This document shows positions 1-9,666 of a stretch of DNA of 49,313 nt, piece after piece. Position 1 is the first letter of the stretch; every line of letters begins with the position of its first letter. Origin of the DNA: an uncultured beta proteobacterium (GTDB lineage: Bacteria; Pseudomonadota; Gammaproteobacteria; Burkholderiales; Burkholderiaceae_C); the NCBI GenBank assembly GCA_903828235.1, contig CAIKLM010000138.1:1-49313 (forward strand), read 5' to 3'. The position numbers and the translations under genes are program-made. The notes under the pieces are model-generated. The model had not been told where the DNA came from. It was given only the letters and a program-made list of their open reading frames with translations, and ran no database searches.

Positions 1-901
1 CGCCACCCCGCAGCAGCTGCAGCAGGCCGAGGCGCTGCTGGCCGGCGCCGTGGGCGCGGCCACCGCGCGCGCGCTCGTGGCCACCGCCGCCGAGGCCGAG
101 CCGCTGGGAGCCGCCGACGTGCTGCGCCTGGCCGACGAGGCGCGCGCGCTGCGCCAGCGCAACGAGCAGCTCGAGAGCCTGGACCGCCTGAAGGACGACT
201 TCATGAGCAGCGTCACCCACGAGCTGCGCACGCCGCTGACCAGCATCCGCGCCCTGGGTGAGCTGATGCGCGACGAGCCTGGCATGCCCGAGGCGCAGCG
301 CCAGCGCTTCTTGGGCATCCTCGTCGACGAGAGCGAGCGCCTGTCGCGCTTGGTCAACCAGGTGCTGGACCTGGCCAGGATCGAGGCCGGCCAGGCCGAC
401 TGGCGCCCCGAGCGGCTGGACGTGGTGCCGCTGCTGGCGCGCGCGGCCGAGGCCACCGACGGGCTGTTCCGCGCCCGCCGCGCCGAGCTGCGCGTCGAGG
501 CCCCGGCCCGCGCGCCGGCGGTGGAGGCCGACGCCGACCGCCTGCTGCAGGTGCTGATCAACCTGCTGGCCAACGCGGCGCGCTTCGTGCCCGAGGGCCG
601 CGGGCGCGTGGTGCTGCGCCTGGCCGTGGCGGCACGCACGCTGACCATCGAGGTGCAGGACAACGGCCCCGGCGTGCCGCTGGCCGAGCAGGCCACCGTG
701 TTCGAGAAGTTCCGCCAGGCCGGCGGCCCGCGCGAACGCGCCGGCGGCACCGGGCTGGGGCTGCCGATCAGCCGCCGCATCGTCGAGCACTTCGGCGGCC
801 GGCTGTGGCTGGCCAGCCGCCCCGGCGAGGGCGCCACCTTCGGCGTCGAGCTGCCGCTGGCCCGCCCGGAAACCACAACGACCCAGGAGACCACCCCATG
901 A
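1..901 (+). CDS. Sensor histidine kinase, C-terminal part (5' end outside window)
   Basis: The reading frame is open from the first bases, so the true start lies upstream. The visible ~299 residues hold a linker helix, a HisKA dimerisation domain with the phospho-acceptor in HELRTPL (His codon at base 218), and an HATPase domain with N-box (INLLANAARF), G1 (DNGPGVP) and G2 (GGTGLGLPIS). All catalytic motifs are intact, so this should be an active kinase. The stop overlaps the start of the response regulator (ATGA), so the two form a pair. The wording of the HisKA region (LDRLKDDFMSSVTHELRTPL) resembles kinases fused to sodium:solute symporters (CrbS-like); that the missing N-terminus is such a symporter is inference. 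Confidence 0.9.
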   Translation, partial: ATPQQLQQAEALLAGAVGAATARALVATAAEAEPLGAADVLRLADEARALRQRNEQLESLDRLKDDFMSSVTHELRTPLTSIRALGELMRDEPGMPEAQRQRFLGILVDESERLSRLVNQVLDLARIEAGQADWRPERLDVVPLLARAAEATDGLFRARRAELRVEAPARAPAVEADADRLLQVLINLLANAARFVPEGRGRVVLRLAVAARTLTIEVQDNGPGVPLAEQATVFEKFRQAGGPRERAGGTGLGLPISRRIVEHFGGRLWLASRPGEGATFGVELPLARPETTTTQETTP

Positions 902-1269
902 CGACGCACACCGTGCTCATCGCCGACGACGAGCCCAACATCCTGGTCACGTTGGAGTTCCTGATGCAGCGCGAGGGCCACCGCGTGCTGCTGGCGCGCG
1001 ACGGCGACGAGGCCCTGGCGCAGCTGCGCGCGCACCGGCCCGACCTGGTGCTGCTGGACGTGATGATGCCCGGCAAGACCGGCTTCGAGGTCTGCCAGGC
1101 GCTGCGCGCCGACGAGGCGCTGGCGCACACCCGGGTGCTGCTGCTCACCGCCAAGGGCCGCGACACCGACGTCGCCCAGGGCCTGGGCGTGGGCGCCGAC
1201 GCCTACGTGACCAAGCCCTTCTCCACGCGCGAGCTCGCCGCCCGGGTGCGCGAGCTGCTGGCGTCGTGA
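898..1269 (+). CDS. Single-domain response regulator
   Basis: A 123-residue receiver domain with no output domain. The acidic pair Asp10/Asp11, phospho-acceptor Asp54 (LLLDVMMPG), Thr84 and Lys106 (VTKPF) are all in place. The ATG overlaps the stop of the upstream kinase by 4 bases and the stop overlaps the GTG of the next gene by 4 bases, so the three are translationally coupled. The start at 898 was chosen because of this ATGA junction and because the receiver fold begins at residue 5; an in-frame upstream extension is low-complexity Arg/Pro. A CheY-like protein with no DNA-binding domain must act by protein contact. The partner could be the downstream exonuclease protein, but that is inference. 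Confidence 0.9.
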   Translation: MTTHTVLIADDEPNILVTLEFLMQREGHRVLLARDGDEALAQLRAHRPDLVLLDVMMPGKTGFEVCQALRADEALAHTRVLLLTAKGRDTDVAQGLGVGADAYVTKPFSTRELAARVRELLAS

Positions 1270-3449
1270 AGCCGCCGGCCGACCGCACCGCGCTGGCGGC
1301 GGCCGCCGCGCCGGGCGCCGTGCTGGCCGCGGCGCTGGGCGGCACTGCCGCGCTGCTGCGCGCCACGCTGGAGCCGGCCGAGCGCGCCGCCGCCTGGGCG
1401 CTGCTGCAGCCGCGGCTGGCGCTGGTGCTGATGCTGTGGCTGGTGGCGTCCATCGCCCTGGGCACGCTGGCCCGCAGGCTGTGGCTGCGCCACGGTGGCG
1501 CCGCGGGCCGGCTGGCCGAGACGGTGCAGGTGCTGCGCCTGGCGCCGCCCGGCCGGCGGCTCGAGGCCCAGGGCCAGCCGCGCGGCGTGCGTGCGCTGGC
1601 CGCGGCCGTCAACGCGCTGCTGGCCGAGCGCGAGGAGCTGCTCGGCGCCATCGACCGCCGCGTCGCCGAGGCCGCCGACGGCATCGCGCAGGAGCGCAAC
1701 CGCCTCGCCGCGCTGATGGCCGAGCTGACGCAGAGCGTGGTGGTGTGCAACCTCGACGGCCGCGTGCTGCTGTTCAACGCGCGCGCGCGGCTGCAGTTCC
1801 GCGCGCTGGCGGCGGCGCAGGCCGAGGGCGCGATCGGCGGTGCCGAGCCGCTGGCGCTGGGCCGCAGCATCTACGCCGCGCTCGACCGCCGGCTGGTGGC
1901 GCACGCGCTCGACAGCGTGCAGCAGCGCCTGGCCCGCGGCGCCGCGCACGCCTCGGCCACCTTCGTGACGGGCACGCGCGGCGGGCAGCTGCTGCGCGTG
2001 CAGCTGGCGCCGGTGCGCGCACAGGCTGCCGGCGCGCCCGCGCTCGACGGCTTCGTGCTGATGCTCGACAACGTGACGCACGACCTGGGCGACGAGATGG
2101 CACGCGACCGCGCGCTGCACCGCCTGGCCGAGGGCCAGCGCGCCGCCCTGGGCAACCTGCGTGCCGCCGTGGAGCTGCTCGACGAGCCCGACCTGCCACC
2201 GCCCGTGCGCGAGCGCTTCTTCGCCGTGGTGCGCGACGAGATCGGCACCCTGGCGCGGCAGCTTCAGGAGGCCGCTGCCGCGGGCCTGCAGGCGCAGAAG
2301 ACGCGCTGGCCGCTGGAGGACATGCTGGGCGCCGACCTGGTGGACGCCGCCGTGCGCCGGCTGCAGGCCGCGGGCGGCCCGCGCGTGGGTGCCGGCGAGG
2401 TCGACCCCGCGCTGTGGCTGCGCGTGGACAGCTACTCGCTGCTGCAGGCCCTGGCCCACCTGGCCGGCCGCCTGGCGGGCGAGTACGGCGTGGCGCGGCT
2501 GACGCTGCGCCTGCAGCCCACCGCCACGCCGGGCGACGGCAAGGCCTGGCTCGACCTGGCGTGGCCGGTGCAGGCCATGAGCACCGAGGCCGTGTCGGCC
2601 TGGGAGACCGAGCCCGTCGTCGCCGACGGCCAGGCGCAGGCGCTGAGCGTGCGCGACGTGCTCGACCGCCACGGCGGCACGCTGTGGTTCGAGCGCGGGC
2701 GCGCGCGCCCGGAGGCCTTCTTCCGGCTGCTGCTGCCGCAGGCCGTGGGCGCGGGCGCGGGCGCGACGGCGGCGCTGCCGCTGCCCGACAGCCGACCCGA
2801 GTTCTACGACTTCGAGCTGTTCGGCCGCGGCGCCGGCGGCGGCCTGCTGGAGCGCCCGCTGGCCGAGCTGGCCTTCACGGTGTTCGACACCGAGACCACG
2901 GGCCTGGACCCGACCGGCGGCGACGAGATCATCCAGATCGGCGCCACGCGCATCGTGGCCGGCAAGCTGCGGCGCGAGTCGGTGTTCGAGCAGCTGGTGG
3001 ACCCGCAGCGCAGCGTGCCCGAGGCCGGCATCGCCATCCACGGCATACGGCCCGAGCAACTGGCCGACCAGCCCACCATCGACGCCGTGCTGCCGGCCTT
3101 CGCGGACTTTGCGGCCGACACCGTGCTGGTGGCGCACAACGCCGCCTTCGACATGCGCTTCCTGCAGATCAAGGAGGCCCGCACCGGGGTGCGCTTCGAG
3201 CAGCCGGTGCTCGACACGCTGCTGCTGTCGGCCGTGCTGCACCCCGGGCAGGGCAGTCACGGCCTGGAGGCCATCGCCGAGCGCCTGGGCGTGCCCGTGC
3301 TGGGCCGCCACACGGCGCTGGGCGACGCCATCGTCACCGCCGAGGTCTTCGTGAAGATGATGCCGCTGCTGCGCGAGCGCGGCCTGGTGACGCTGGGCCA
3401 GGTGCTGGAAGCCAGCCGCGCCACCTGGCTGGCGCGCGTGCAGTACTAG
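1266..3449 (+). CDS. Membrane PAS / degenerate kinase / DnaQ-type 3'-5' exonuclease fusion
   Basis: 727 residues, GTG start in a GTGA overlap with the response regulator. Order: two hydrophobic segments near residues 13-30 and 47-65; a HAMP-like linker; a PAS-like domain around 150-270 (SVVVCNLDGRVLLFNARA); a region laid out like a histidine kinase core, about 280-500, but without a histidine at the H-box (ALGNLRAAVELL) and without the usual glycine-rich ATP-lid motifs; then a DEDDh exonuclease from about 535. Exo I is FDTETTG (Asp541, Glu543), Exo II is VAHNAAFDMRF, and Exo III is HTALGDA. The nuclease should be active, while the kinase part looks dead. Similar proteins are usually labelled DNA polymerase III epsilon, but the membrane anchor and signalling context argue against a replisome role. 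Its substrate is unknown. Confidence 0.85.
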   Translation: MKPPADRTALAAAAAPGAVLAAALGGTAALLRATLEPAERAAAWALLQPRLALVLMLWLVASIALGTLARRLWLRHGGAAGRLAETVQVLRLAPPGRRLEAQGQPRGVRALAAAVNALLAEREELLGAIDRRVAEAADGIAQERNRLAALMAELTQSVVVCNLDGRVLLFNARARLQFRALAAAQAEGAIGGAEPLALGRSIYAALDRRLVAHALDSVQQRLARGAAHASATFVTGTRGGQLLRVQLAPVRAQAAGAPALDGFVLMLDNVTHDLGDEMARDRALHRLAEGQRAALGNLRAAVELLDEPDLPPPVRERFFAVVRDEIGTLARQLQEAAAAGLQAQKTRWPLEDMLGADLVDAAVRRLQAAGGPRVGAGEVDPALWLRVDSYSLLQALAHLAGRLAGEYGVARLTLRLQPTATPGDGKAWLDLAWPVQAMSTEAVSAWETEPVVADGQAQALSVRDVLDRHGGTLWFERGRARPEAFFRLLLPQAVGAGAGATAALPLPDSRPEFYDFELFGRGAGGGLLERPLAELAFTVFDTETTGLDPTGGDEIIQIGATRIVAGKLRRESVFEQLVDPQRSVPEAGIAIHGIRPEQLADQPTIDAVLPAFADFAADTVLVAHNAAFDMRFLQIKEARTGVRFEQPVLDTLLLSAVLHPGQGSHGLEAIAERLGVPVLGRHTALGDAIVTAEVFVKMMPLLRERGLVTLGQVLEASRATWLARVQY

Positions 3450-3457
3450 CCGCCGGC

Positions 3458-3634
3458 TCAGCCGCGCGGCGCCACGGTGGCGGCGGCCACCGGCGTGCTG
3501 GCCTTGGCGGCCATCTCGAGGGCCTGCGCCTCGTGCCGGGCCAGCCCGTCGACGAAGCCCAGCATGGCCAGCGTGACGAGCACGGCACCGAGCAGGGCCG
3601 GGGTGTGGAAGCGGGCGGCGGGGGGCTTGAACAT
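3458..3634 (-). CDS. Small membrane protein, 58 aa, unknown function
   Basis: A 58-residue reading frame with a good ribosome binding site (AGGAGA, 6 bases before the ATG at 3634). After a short basic start there is one hydrophobic stretch at about residues 11-31 (LLGAVLVTLAMLGFV), then a polar Ala-rich tail. It is predicted to be a single-pass membrane protein or an uncleaved-signal peptide. A -10-like TACAGT lies on the same strand at 3688-3683, about 50 bases upstream. It converges on the exonuclease gene with only 8 bases between stops. I do not recognise the family. Confidence 0.6.
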   Translation of the reverse strand: MFKPPAARFHTPALLGAVLVTLAMLGFVDGLARHEAQALEMAAKASTPVAAATVAPRG

Positions 3635-3783
3635 GGCGATCTCCTGGTGGAGGGCCCCCGGGATCGGGAACCGATGGATCGCACTGTAGGCAGCGGCCCC
3701 GCGAGGTGCGCGGGCGTTGCGACGGGCTGCGGGAGGGGCGGGGTGAAGCGCCGGCAGCAGGGACAGGCTGGCGCTCCCGGCCT

Positions 3784-4836
3784 TCAGCGCCGGTTCCAGG
3801 CCGCGAGCAGCGCCAACTCGGTGGCGGCCGGCAGCCCCGGCTGCGGCCGCGGCGGCCCGCCGGGTGGCGTGGCCGGCATCACGGCCTCGTCGCCGGGCAG
3901 CGTGGCCAGCCAGGCGGCGGTGTCGCGCAGCGTCTCGGCCAGCGGGCGCGTGGCCAGGCCAGCGGCCACCGCGCGGCCGATGGCCGTGCGGTGCAGCGCG
4001 GCCTGCGCGGCGGGCAGCCACAGCGGCAGGTCCGTCCAGGGGCTGACGCCGGCCTCCAGCAGGGCGGCCTCGCTCAGCCAGGTCAGCCGTGCCGCCGGGC
4101 TCAACTGGGCCCGGGCGGTTTCCAGCAGGGCGCCCATCGTGGTGCCGCCCACCGGGCCAGCCAGGTTGAAGGTGCCGTGGCCGCCGGCCTCGGCCTGGTC
4201 GAGCATCCAGGCGGCGAGATCCCGCGCATCGATGAACTGCACCGGTGCGTCGGGGTCGCCGGGGGCCAGCACCTCGCCGCCAACGGCCGCGGCCCGCAGG
4301 AAGCGCCGCACCCACCAGCTGAAGCGCCCGGTGGGGTCGTGCGGGCCGACGATGAGCCCGGGCCGCACGATCAGGCAGCGCCCGGCACCGAAGGCCTGGC
4401 CGGCGGCGTCCTCGCACAGGGCCTTCAGCGCGCCGTAGGTCTCGCCGGTGACGGCCTCGGTGGCAGGCCCGGCCAGGCGGGCGCGCGGGCTGTCTTCGGC
4501 CAGCGGGGCGGGGGCGTCCTCGGCGTACACGCTGACGGTGGACACCAGTTGGTAGCGGCCCACGCGGCCGGCCAGGGCTGCGGCCAGGCTGGCCACGTGG
4601 CGCGGCACGTAGGCGCTGGTGTCGATGGCCACGTCCCAGGGGCCGCCGTGCAGTGCGGCGGCGAGGTCGCCGTTGCGGTCGGCGATGCGGTGCTCGGCCC
4701 CGGCGAACAGCCCGGGCCCGCTCAGGCCGCGGTGCAGCAGCGTCACCGCGTGGCCGCGCCGCAGGGCCTCGTCGACGAGGTGGCGGCCCAGGAATCGCGT
4801 GCCGCCCAGCACGAGCAGCTTCAGTGGCCGGGTCAT
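3784..4836 (-). CDS. NAD-dependent epimerase/dehydratase family protein
   Basis: About 350 residues. The N-terminal Rossmann motif (LVLGGTRFLGRHL) binds NAD(P), and the catalytic YxxxK pair is present as YGALK near residue 135, with an upstream STVSVY serine. These mark an extended short-chain dehydrogenase. The family includes nucleotide-sugar epimerases and isoflavone-reductase-like proteins; the C-terminal half (FSWWVRRFLRAA, FIDARDLAAWML) fits an epimerase but does not fix the substrate. A GTG two codons upstream (4842) is an alternative start; neither has a clear Shine-Dalgarno. No sugar-pathway genes are nearby, so the physiological role is open. Confidence 0.85.
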   Translation of the reverse strand: MTRPLKLLVLGGTRFLGRHLVDEALRRGHAVTLLHRGLSGPGLFAGAEHRIADRNGDLAAALHGGPWDVAIDTSAYVPRHVASLAAALAGRVGRYQLVSTVSVYAEDAPAPLAEDSPRARLAGPATEAVTGETYGALKALCEDAAGQAFGAGRCLIVRPGLIVGPHDPTGRFSWWVRRFLRAAAVGGEVLAPGDPDAPVQFIDARDLAAWMLDQAEAGGHGTFNLAGPVGGTTMGALLETARAQLSPAARLTWLSEAALLEAGVSPWTDLPLWLPAAQAALHRTAIGRAVAAGLATRPLAETLRDTAAWLATLPGDEAVMPATPPGGPPRPQPGLPAATELALLAAWNRR

Positions 4837-4967
4837 CACCACATTGTCGGCCGGCGCGGAACTGACCCCCGAAGAACCCTCACTTGAAGGACCCGGGGCT
4901 TGTCAGTTTCACGCAAGATGGCGTCGATGCCGGCCCGTGGGGCCGGTGCCGCCGGAGGGCCGCCCGC

Positions 4968-5342
4968 ATGCAGCTGTTCGATTCGCCGCATCGTGTTCCG
5001 ACGCAGGACAGCGCCGCGCCCTGGCCGCAGCCCGCCGAACCCCTGATCGCCGACCGCGGCGAGTTCATCGACGCGCTGGCGCGCCTGCGCCGCGGCCAGG
5101 TGCTGGTGCGCCCGGCCGATGCCCACGACGAGCGCTGCGTGATCGAGGGCCAGATGCTGTACGCGAGCTGGCGCCCGCTCAGCGAATTCGGCCTGCTCGA
5201 CGAACTGCCTCCGCAACCGCGGCAGGGCCGCATGCACTGCTACCGGCTCAGCCCGCGCGGCCGCGACTTCGCCGACCGCGCCGTGGCCGAGTGGAAGCGC
5301 CAGCCGCTGTGGCGGCGCCTGGCCATGCGGCTGGGCGCCTGA
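4968..5342 (+). CDS. Conserved-looking hypothetical protein, 124 aa
   Basis: A soluble protein of 124 residues with no signal peptide or membrane segment. The start was set at the ATG before QLFDSPHR, preceded by GGAG 11 bases upstream; a longer frame back to 4884 adds only Arg/Gly-rich sequence that looks non-coding. The middle (FIDALARLRRGQVLVRP) and end (YRLSPRGRDFADRAVAEWKR) have the helix and basic-wing look of a winged-helix protein, but that is a weak impression. It is divergent from the epimerase gene and convergent with matB. Function unknown. Confidence 0.7.
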   Translation: MQLFDSPHRVPTQDSAAPWPQPAEPLIADRGEFIDALARLRRGQVLVRPADAHDERCVIEGQMLYASWRPLSEFGLLDELPPQPRQGRMHCYRLSPRGRDFADRAVAEWKRQPLWRRLAMRLGA

Positions 5343-5366
5343 GGGTGCCCCGCGGGCGCGCGGCGC

Positions 5367-6938
5367 TCAGGCGCCGCCGCCGAACAGCCCGCGGTGGCGC
5401 TCGCGCAGCAGGTTCTTCTGCACCTTGCCCATGGCGTTGCGCGGCAGTTCGGTCACCACCTCCACGAACTTGGGCACCTTGAAGCCGGCGATGCGGCCCT
5501 TCAGCGCGCCGATCAGCGCCGCCGGCTCGGGCGCGGTGGCGCCGGGCCGCGCCACCACCACGGCGATCACGGCCTCGCCGAAGTCGGGGTGCGGCACGCC
5601 CACCACCGCGCTCTCGGCCACGCCGGGCAGGGCGTTGAGGAAGCCCTCGATCTCGGCCGGGTAGACGTTGTAGCCGCCGGTGATGACCAGGTCCTTGCTG
5701 CGGCCGACGATGGTGCAGAAGCCGTCGGCCTCGACCTTGCCGACGTCGCCGGTGCGGAACCAGCCGTCGGCGGTGAACTCCTCGGCCGTCTTCTCGGGCA
5801 TGCGCCAGTAGCCCTTGAAGACGTTGGGCCCCCGCACCTGGATGTGGCCCACCTCGCCCGGCGGCCGCGCCGTGCCATCGTCGCCCACCACGCGCAGGCC
5901 CACGCCGGGCAGCGCCGGCCCCACGGTGCCGCCGCGGCGCGCGGCCTCGGGGCGGTAGGGGTTGCTGGTGAGCATGACGGTCTCGCTCATGCCGTAGCGC
6001 TCCAGGATGACGTGGCCGGTGCGCGCGCGCCAGGCCTCGAAGGTCTCCAGCAGCAGCGGCGCCGAGCCGCTGATGAACAGGCGCATGCCGCGGCAGGCCT
6101 CGGCCGTGAGGCCGGGCTCGGCCAGCAGCCGCACGTACAGCGTCGGCACGCCCATGAAGACGCTGGCCTCGGGCAGCCGCGCCACCACGGCCCGGGGGTC
6201 GAAGCGGTTGAGCCACAGCATCTTCGCGCCCGCCAGCAGCGCGCCGTGGCAGGCCACGAACAGGCCGTGCACGTGGAAGATGGGCAGCGCGTGGATCAGG
6301 GTGTCGCGGCCCTCGGGGCCGCCGCGGGTGCCGCCTGTCCGCCAACCCCAGAAGTCCTTCAGCACCTGCGCGTTGCTGCGCAGGTTGCCGTGCGTGAGCA
6401 TCGCGCCCTTGCTGCGGCCGGTGGTGCCGCTGGTGTACAGGATGGCGGCGAGGTCGTCGTCGCCGCGCACGGCCGGCTCGTGCACGTCGGCGTGCTGCGC
6501 CGCGCGTTCCAGCAGCGAGCCCGTGCGGTCGTCGCCGAGCGTGAACACGTGGATCGTGCCGGCCCGGAACGCGATCTTCGACAGCCACGGGAAGGCTTTG
6601 GGCGTGCACACCACCAGCGCCGGCTCGGCGTTGCCGACGAAGTACTCGATCTCGGCCGCCTGGTAGGCGTTGTTCAGCGGCAGGAACACGTGGCCCGCGC
6701 GCAGCACCGCCAGGTACAGCACCAGCGCCTCGACGCTCTTGTCCACCTGCACGGCCACGCGCGACTGCGCGGGCAGGTCCAGCGAGTCGATGAGGTTGGC
6801 CACCATCGCGCTGGCGCGGTCGAGGTCGCGCCAGGTGTAGGCCAGCGCTGACGGCGTGTCGACGGTCTCCACCGCGACGGCGTCGAGGTCGGCGGGGAAG
6901 CCGCCCCGCAGGGCGACGAAGAGGTTGGCGTTGGTCAT
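5367..6938 (-). CDS. matB: Malonyl-CoA synthetase (malonate--CoA ligase)
   Basis: 523 residues, an acyl-adenylate-forming enzyme that makes malonyl-CoA from malonate, ATP and CoA. Motifs in order: phosphate-binding loop YTSGTTGRSKG (168-178), ERYGMSET (313-320), GWFRTGD (392-398), GRSKDLVITGGYN (412-424), and the adenylating lysine in MGKVQKN (Lys505). The whole-length wording (NNAYQAAEIEYFVGNAEPA, ALPIFHVHGLF) matches MatB rather than general fatty-acid ligases. Next to it on the same strand is a Bug-type binding protein that could deliver a dicarboxylate. No malonyl-CoA decarboxylase (matA) is nearby, so the product may feed fatty-acid or polyketide synthesis. The exact substrate could be a methyl- or other substituted malonate. 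Confidence 0.88.
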   Translation of the reverse strand: MTNANLFVALRGGFPADLDAVAVETVDTPSALAYTWRDLDRASAMVANLIDSLDLPAQSRVAVQVDKSVEALVLYLAVLRAGHVFLPLNNAYQAAEIEYFVGNAEPALVVCTPKAFPWLSKIAFRAGTIHVFTLGDDRTGSLLERAAQHADVHEPAVRGDDDLAAILYTSGTTGRSKGAMLTHGNLRSNAQVLKDFWGWRTGGTRGGPEGRDTLIHALPIFHVHGLFVACHGALLAGAKMLWLNRFDPRAVVARLPEASVFMGVPTLYVRLLAEPGLTAEACRGMRLFISGSAPLLLETFEAWRARTGHVILERYGMSETVMLTSNPYRPEAARRGGTVGPALPGVGLRVVGDDGTARPPGEVGHIQVRGPNVFKGYWRMPEKTAEEFTADGWFRTGDVGKVEADGFCTIVGRSKDLVITGGYNVYPAEIEGFLNALPGVAESAVVGVPHPDFGEAVIAVVVARPGATAPEPAALIGALKGRIAGFKVPKFVEVVTELPRNAMGKVQKNLLRERHRGLFGGGA

Positions 6939-6973
6939 GGGATGCTGCGAGCGTGGGAATCAAGCGGCCGCCG

Positions 6974-7044
6974 CGGAACCGGCTCCGCCGGGCTGCTGGC
7001 GGCGCCCCCTTTCCAAGGGGGAAGCGCCGCAAGGCGCTTCGGGG
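6974..7044. repeat. Intergenic hairpin-forming repeat, copy 1
   Basis: The gap between matB and the Bug gene carries a 25-base core (6974-6998) matching 22 of 25 bases of a second copy between groEL and groES (38956-38980); all three differences are transitions. The core contains a small hairpin (CCGGC-TCC-GCCGG). It is followed by further palindromes: CCCCCTTTCCAAGGGGG, and GAAGCGCC-GCAA-GGCGCTTC. It reads like a REP-type extragenic element. Confidence 0.6.
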
Positions 7045-7045
7045 G

Positions 7046-8035
7046 TTAGTCCAGTTTCGCGCCGCTGCTCTTGACGACCTCGGCCCAGCGCCGGACCTCG
7101 GCGCTGACGAACTGGCCCATGTCGGCGCCCCAGGTGTTGGGCAGCTCGGTGCCCAGGCTGGTCCAGGTGGACTTGATCTCGTCGCTGGCCAGCGCCTTGC
7201 GCATCTCGGCCTGCATGCCGGCCACGGCCTCGGCCGGCGTGCCCTTGGGCGCCCAGATGGCGTACCAGGTGGCCACCTTGTAGGTGGGCACGCCGCCCTC
7301 GGCGGAGGTGGGCAGGTCGGGGAAGCCCGGCGCGCGGCGCTCGGCCGCCACCGCGATGGCGCGGATGCGGCCGCCGCGGATGTGCGCCGCGCTGGAGCCC
7401 AGGCCGTCGAAGCACAGGTCCACCTGGCCGGCGATCAGGTCCTGCAGCATCGGGCCGGCGCCGCGGTAGGGGATGTGGGTGATGAAGGTCTTGGTCTGCA
7501 GCTTGAACAGCTCGCCGGCCAGGTGGTGGCTGGTGCCGTTGCCGGCCGAGCCGTAGTTGAGCCGGCCGGGGTTGCGGCGGATGAACTCCAGCAGCTGCGG
7601 CAGCGTGGTCGCCTGCACCTTCTGCGGGTTCACGACGATGACCTGCGGCACGCTGGACACCAGGCCCACCGGGATGAAGTCGGTCTCGATGTTGTAGTCC
7701 AGCCGCGGGTACATGCTGGGCGCGATGGCGTGGTGCACCGCGCCCATGAAGAAGGTGTAGCCGTCGGGCGCGGCCTTGGCCGCGATGCCGGCGCCCAGCG
7801 TGCCGCCGGCGCCGCCCTTGTTGTCGATGAGGAACTGGCGCCCGCTGGCCTTGGAGATGTTGGCGAACAGCGGCCGCGCGAAGGCGTCGGTGCCGCCGCC
7901 GGGCGGGAAGGGCACGACGATGGTCACCGGCCTGGCGGGCCAGGCGCCCTGGGCGCGGGCGAGCGAGGGCAGGGCCAGCGTGGCGGCGGTGCCGGCGGTG
8001 CCCAGCAGGGCCTGGCGGCGGGTCAGGTGCGTCAT
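7046..8035 (-). CDS. Bug-family periplasmic substrate-binding protein (tripartite tricarboxylate transporter type)
   Basis: 329 residues. An N-terminal export signal ends near residue 29 (SLARAQ) and contains a twin arginine (LTRRQALLG), so Tat export is possible. The mature protein starts with the Bug hallmark WPARPVTIVVPFPPGGGTD and has the second lobe motif DNKGGAGGTLG. Such proteins bind carboxylates and related small molecules in the periplasm. No TctA/TctB membrane genes are in the window, which is common for Bug proteins. A GGAGA ribosome site lies 7 bases before the ATG. It is followed on the same strand by matB, and is divergent from a sigma54 activator 113 bases away. Malonate or a close analogue is a reasonable ligand guess from context only. 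Confidence 0.88.
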   Translation of the reverse strand: MTHLTRRQALLGTAGTAATLALPSLARAQGAWPARPVTIVVPFPPGGGTDAFARPLFANISKASGRQFLIDNKGGAGGTLGAGIAAKAAPDGYTFFMGAVHHAIAPSMYPRLDYNIETDFIPVGLVSSVPQVIVVNPQKVQATTLPQLLEFIRRNPGRLNYGSAGNGTSHHLAGELFKLQTKTFITHIPYRGAGPMLQDLIAGQVDLCFDGLGSSAAHIRGGRIRAIAVAAERRAPGFPDLPTSAEGGVPTYKVATWYAIWAPKGTPAEAVAGMQAEMRKALASDEIKSTWTSLGTELPNTWGADMGQFVSAEVRRWAEVVKSSGAKLD

Positions 8036-8148
8036 CGTGGGTCTCCGTGTGGTTTTCGTGGGGGGCAGACGTCGGGGCGCGATGTTGCCACGCAGCCGCT
8101 GACCCTTGGCCCGCGGGGCCCGGCGCTGCCGCTACAGTGCCGCCCGAC

Positions 8149-9654
<1,506 letters not shown>

Positions 9655-9666
9655 ACCGGGCCGCGC

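Noticed and set aside
1203..4438. Other long frames (minus 1203-3311 and plus 1436-4438) across the exonuclease gene
   Set aside because: Same cause: Arg/Ala/Pro- or Gln/His-rich shadow translations without domains.
8072..8095. Sigma54-like promoter (TGGCAACATCGCGCC on the minus strand) ahead of the Bug gene
   Set aside because: The GG-to-GC spacing is 9 rather than 10 bases and the -12 box is poor. It may be worth testing but is not supported enough to list.
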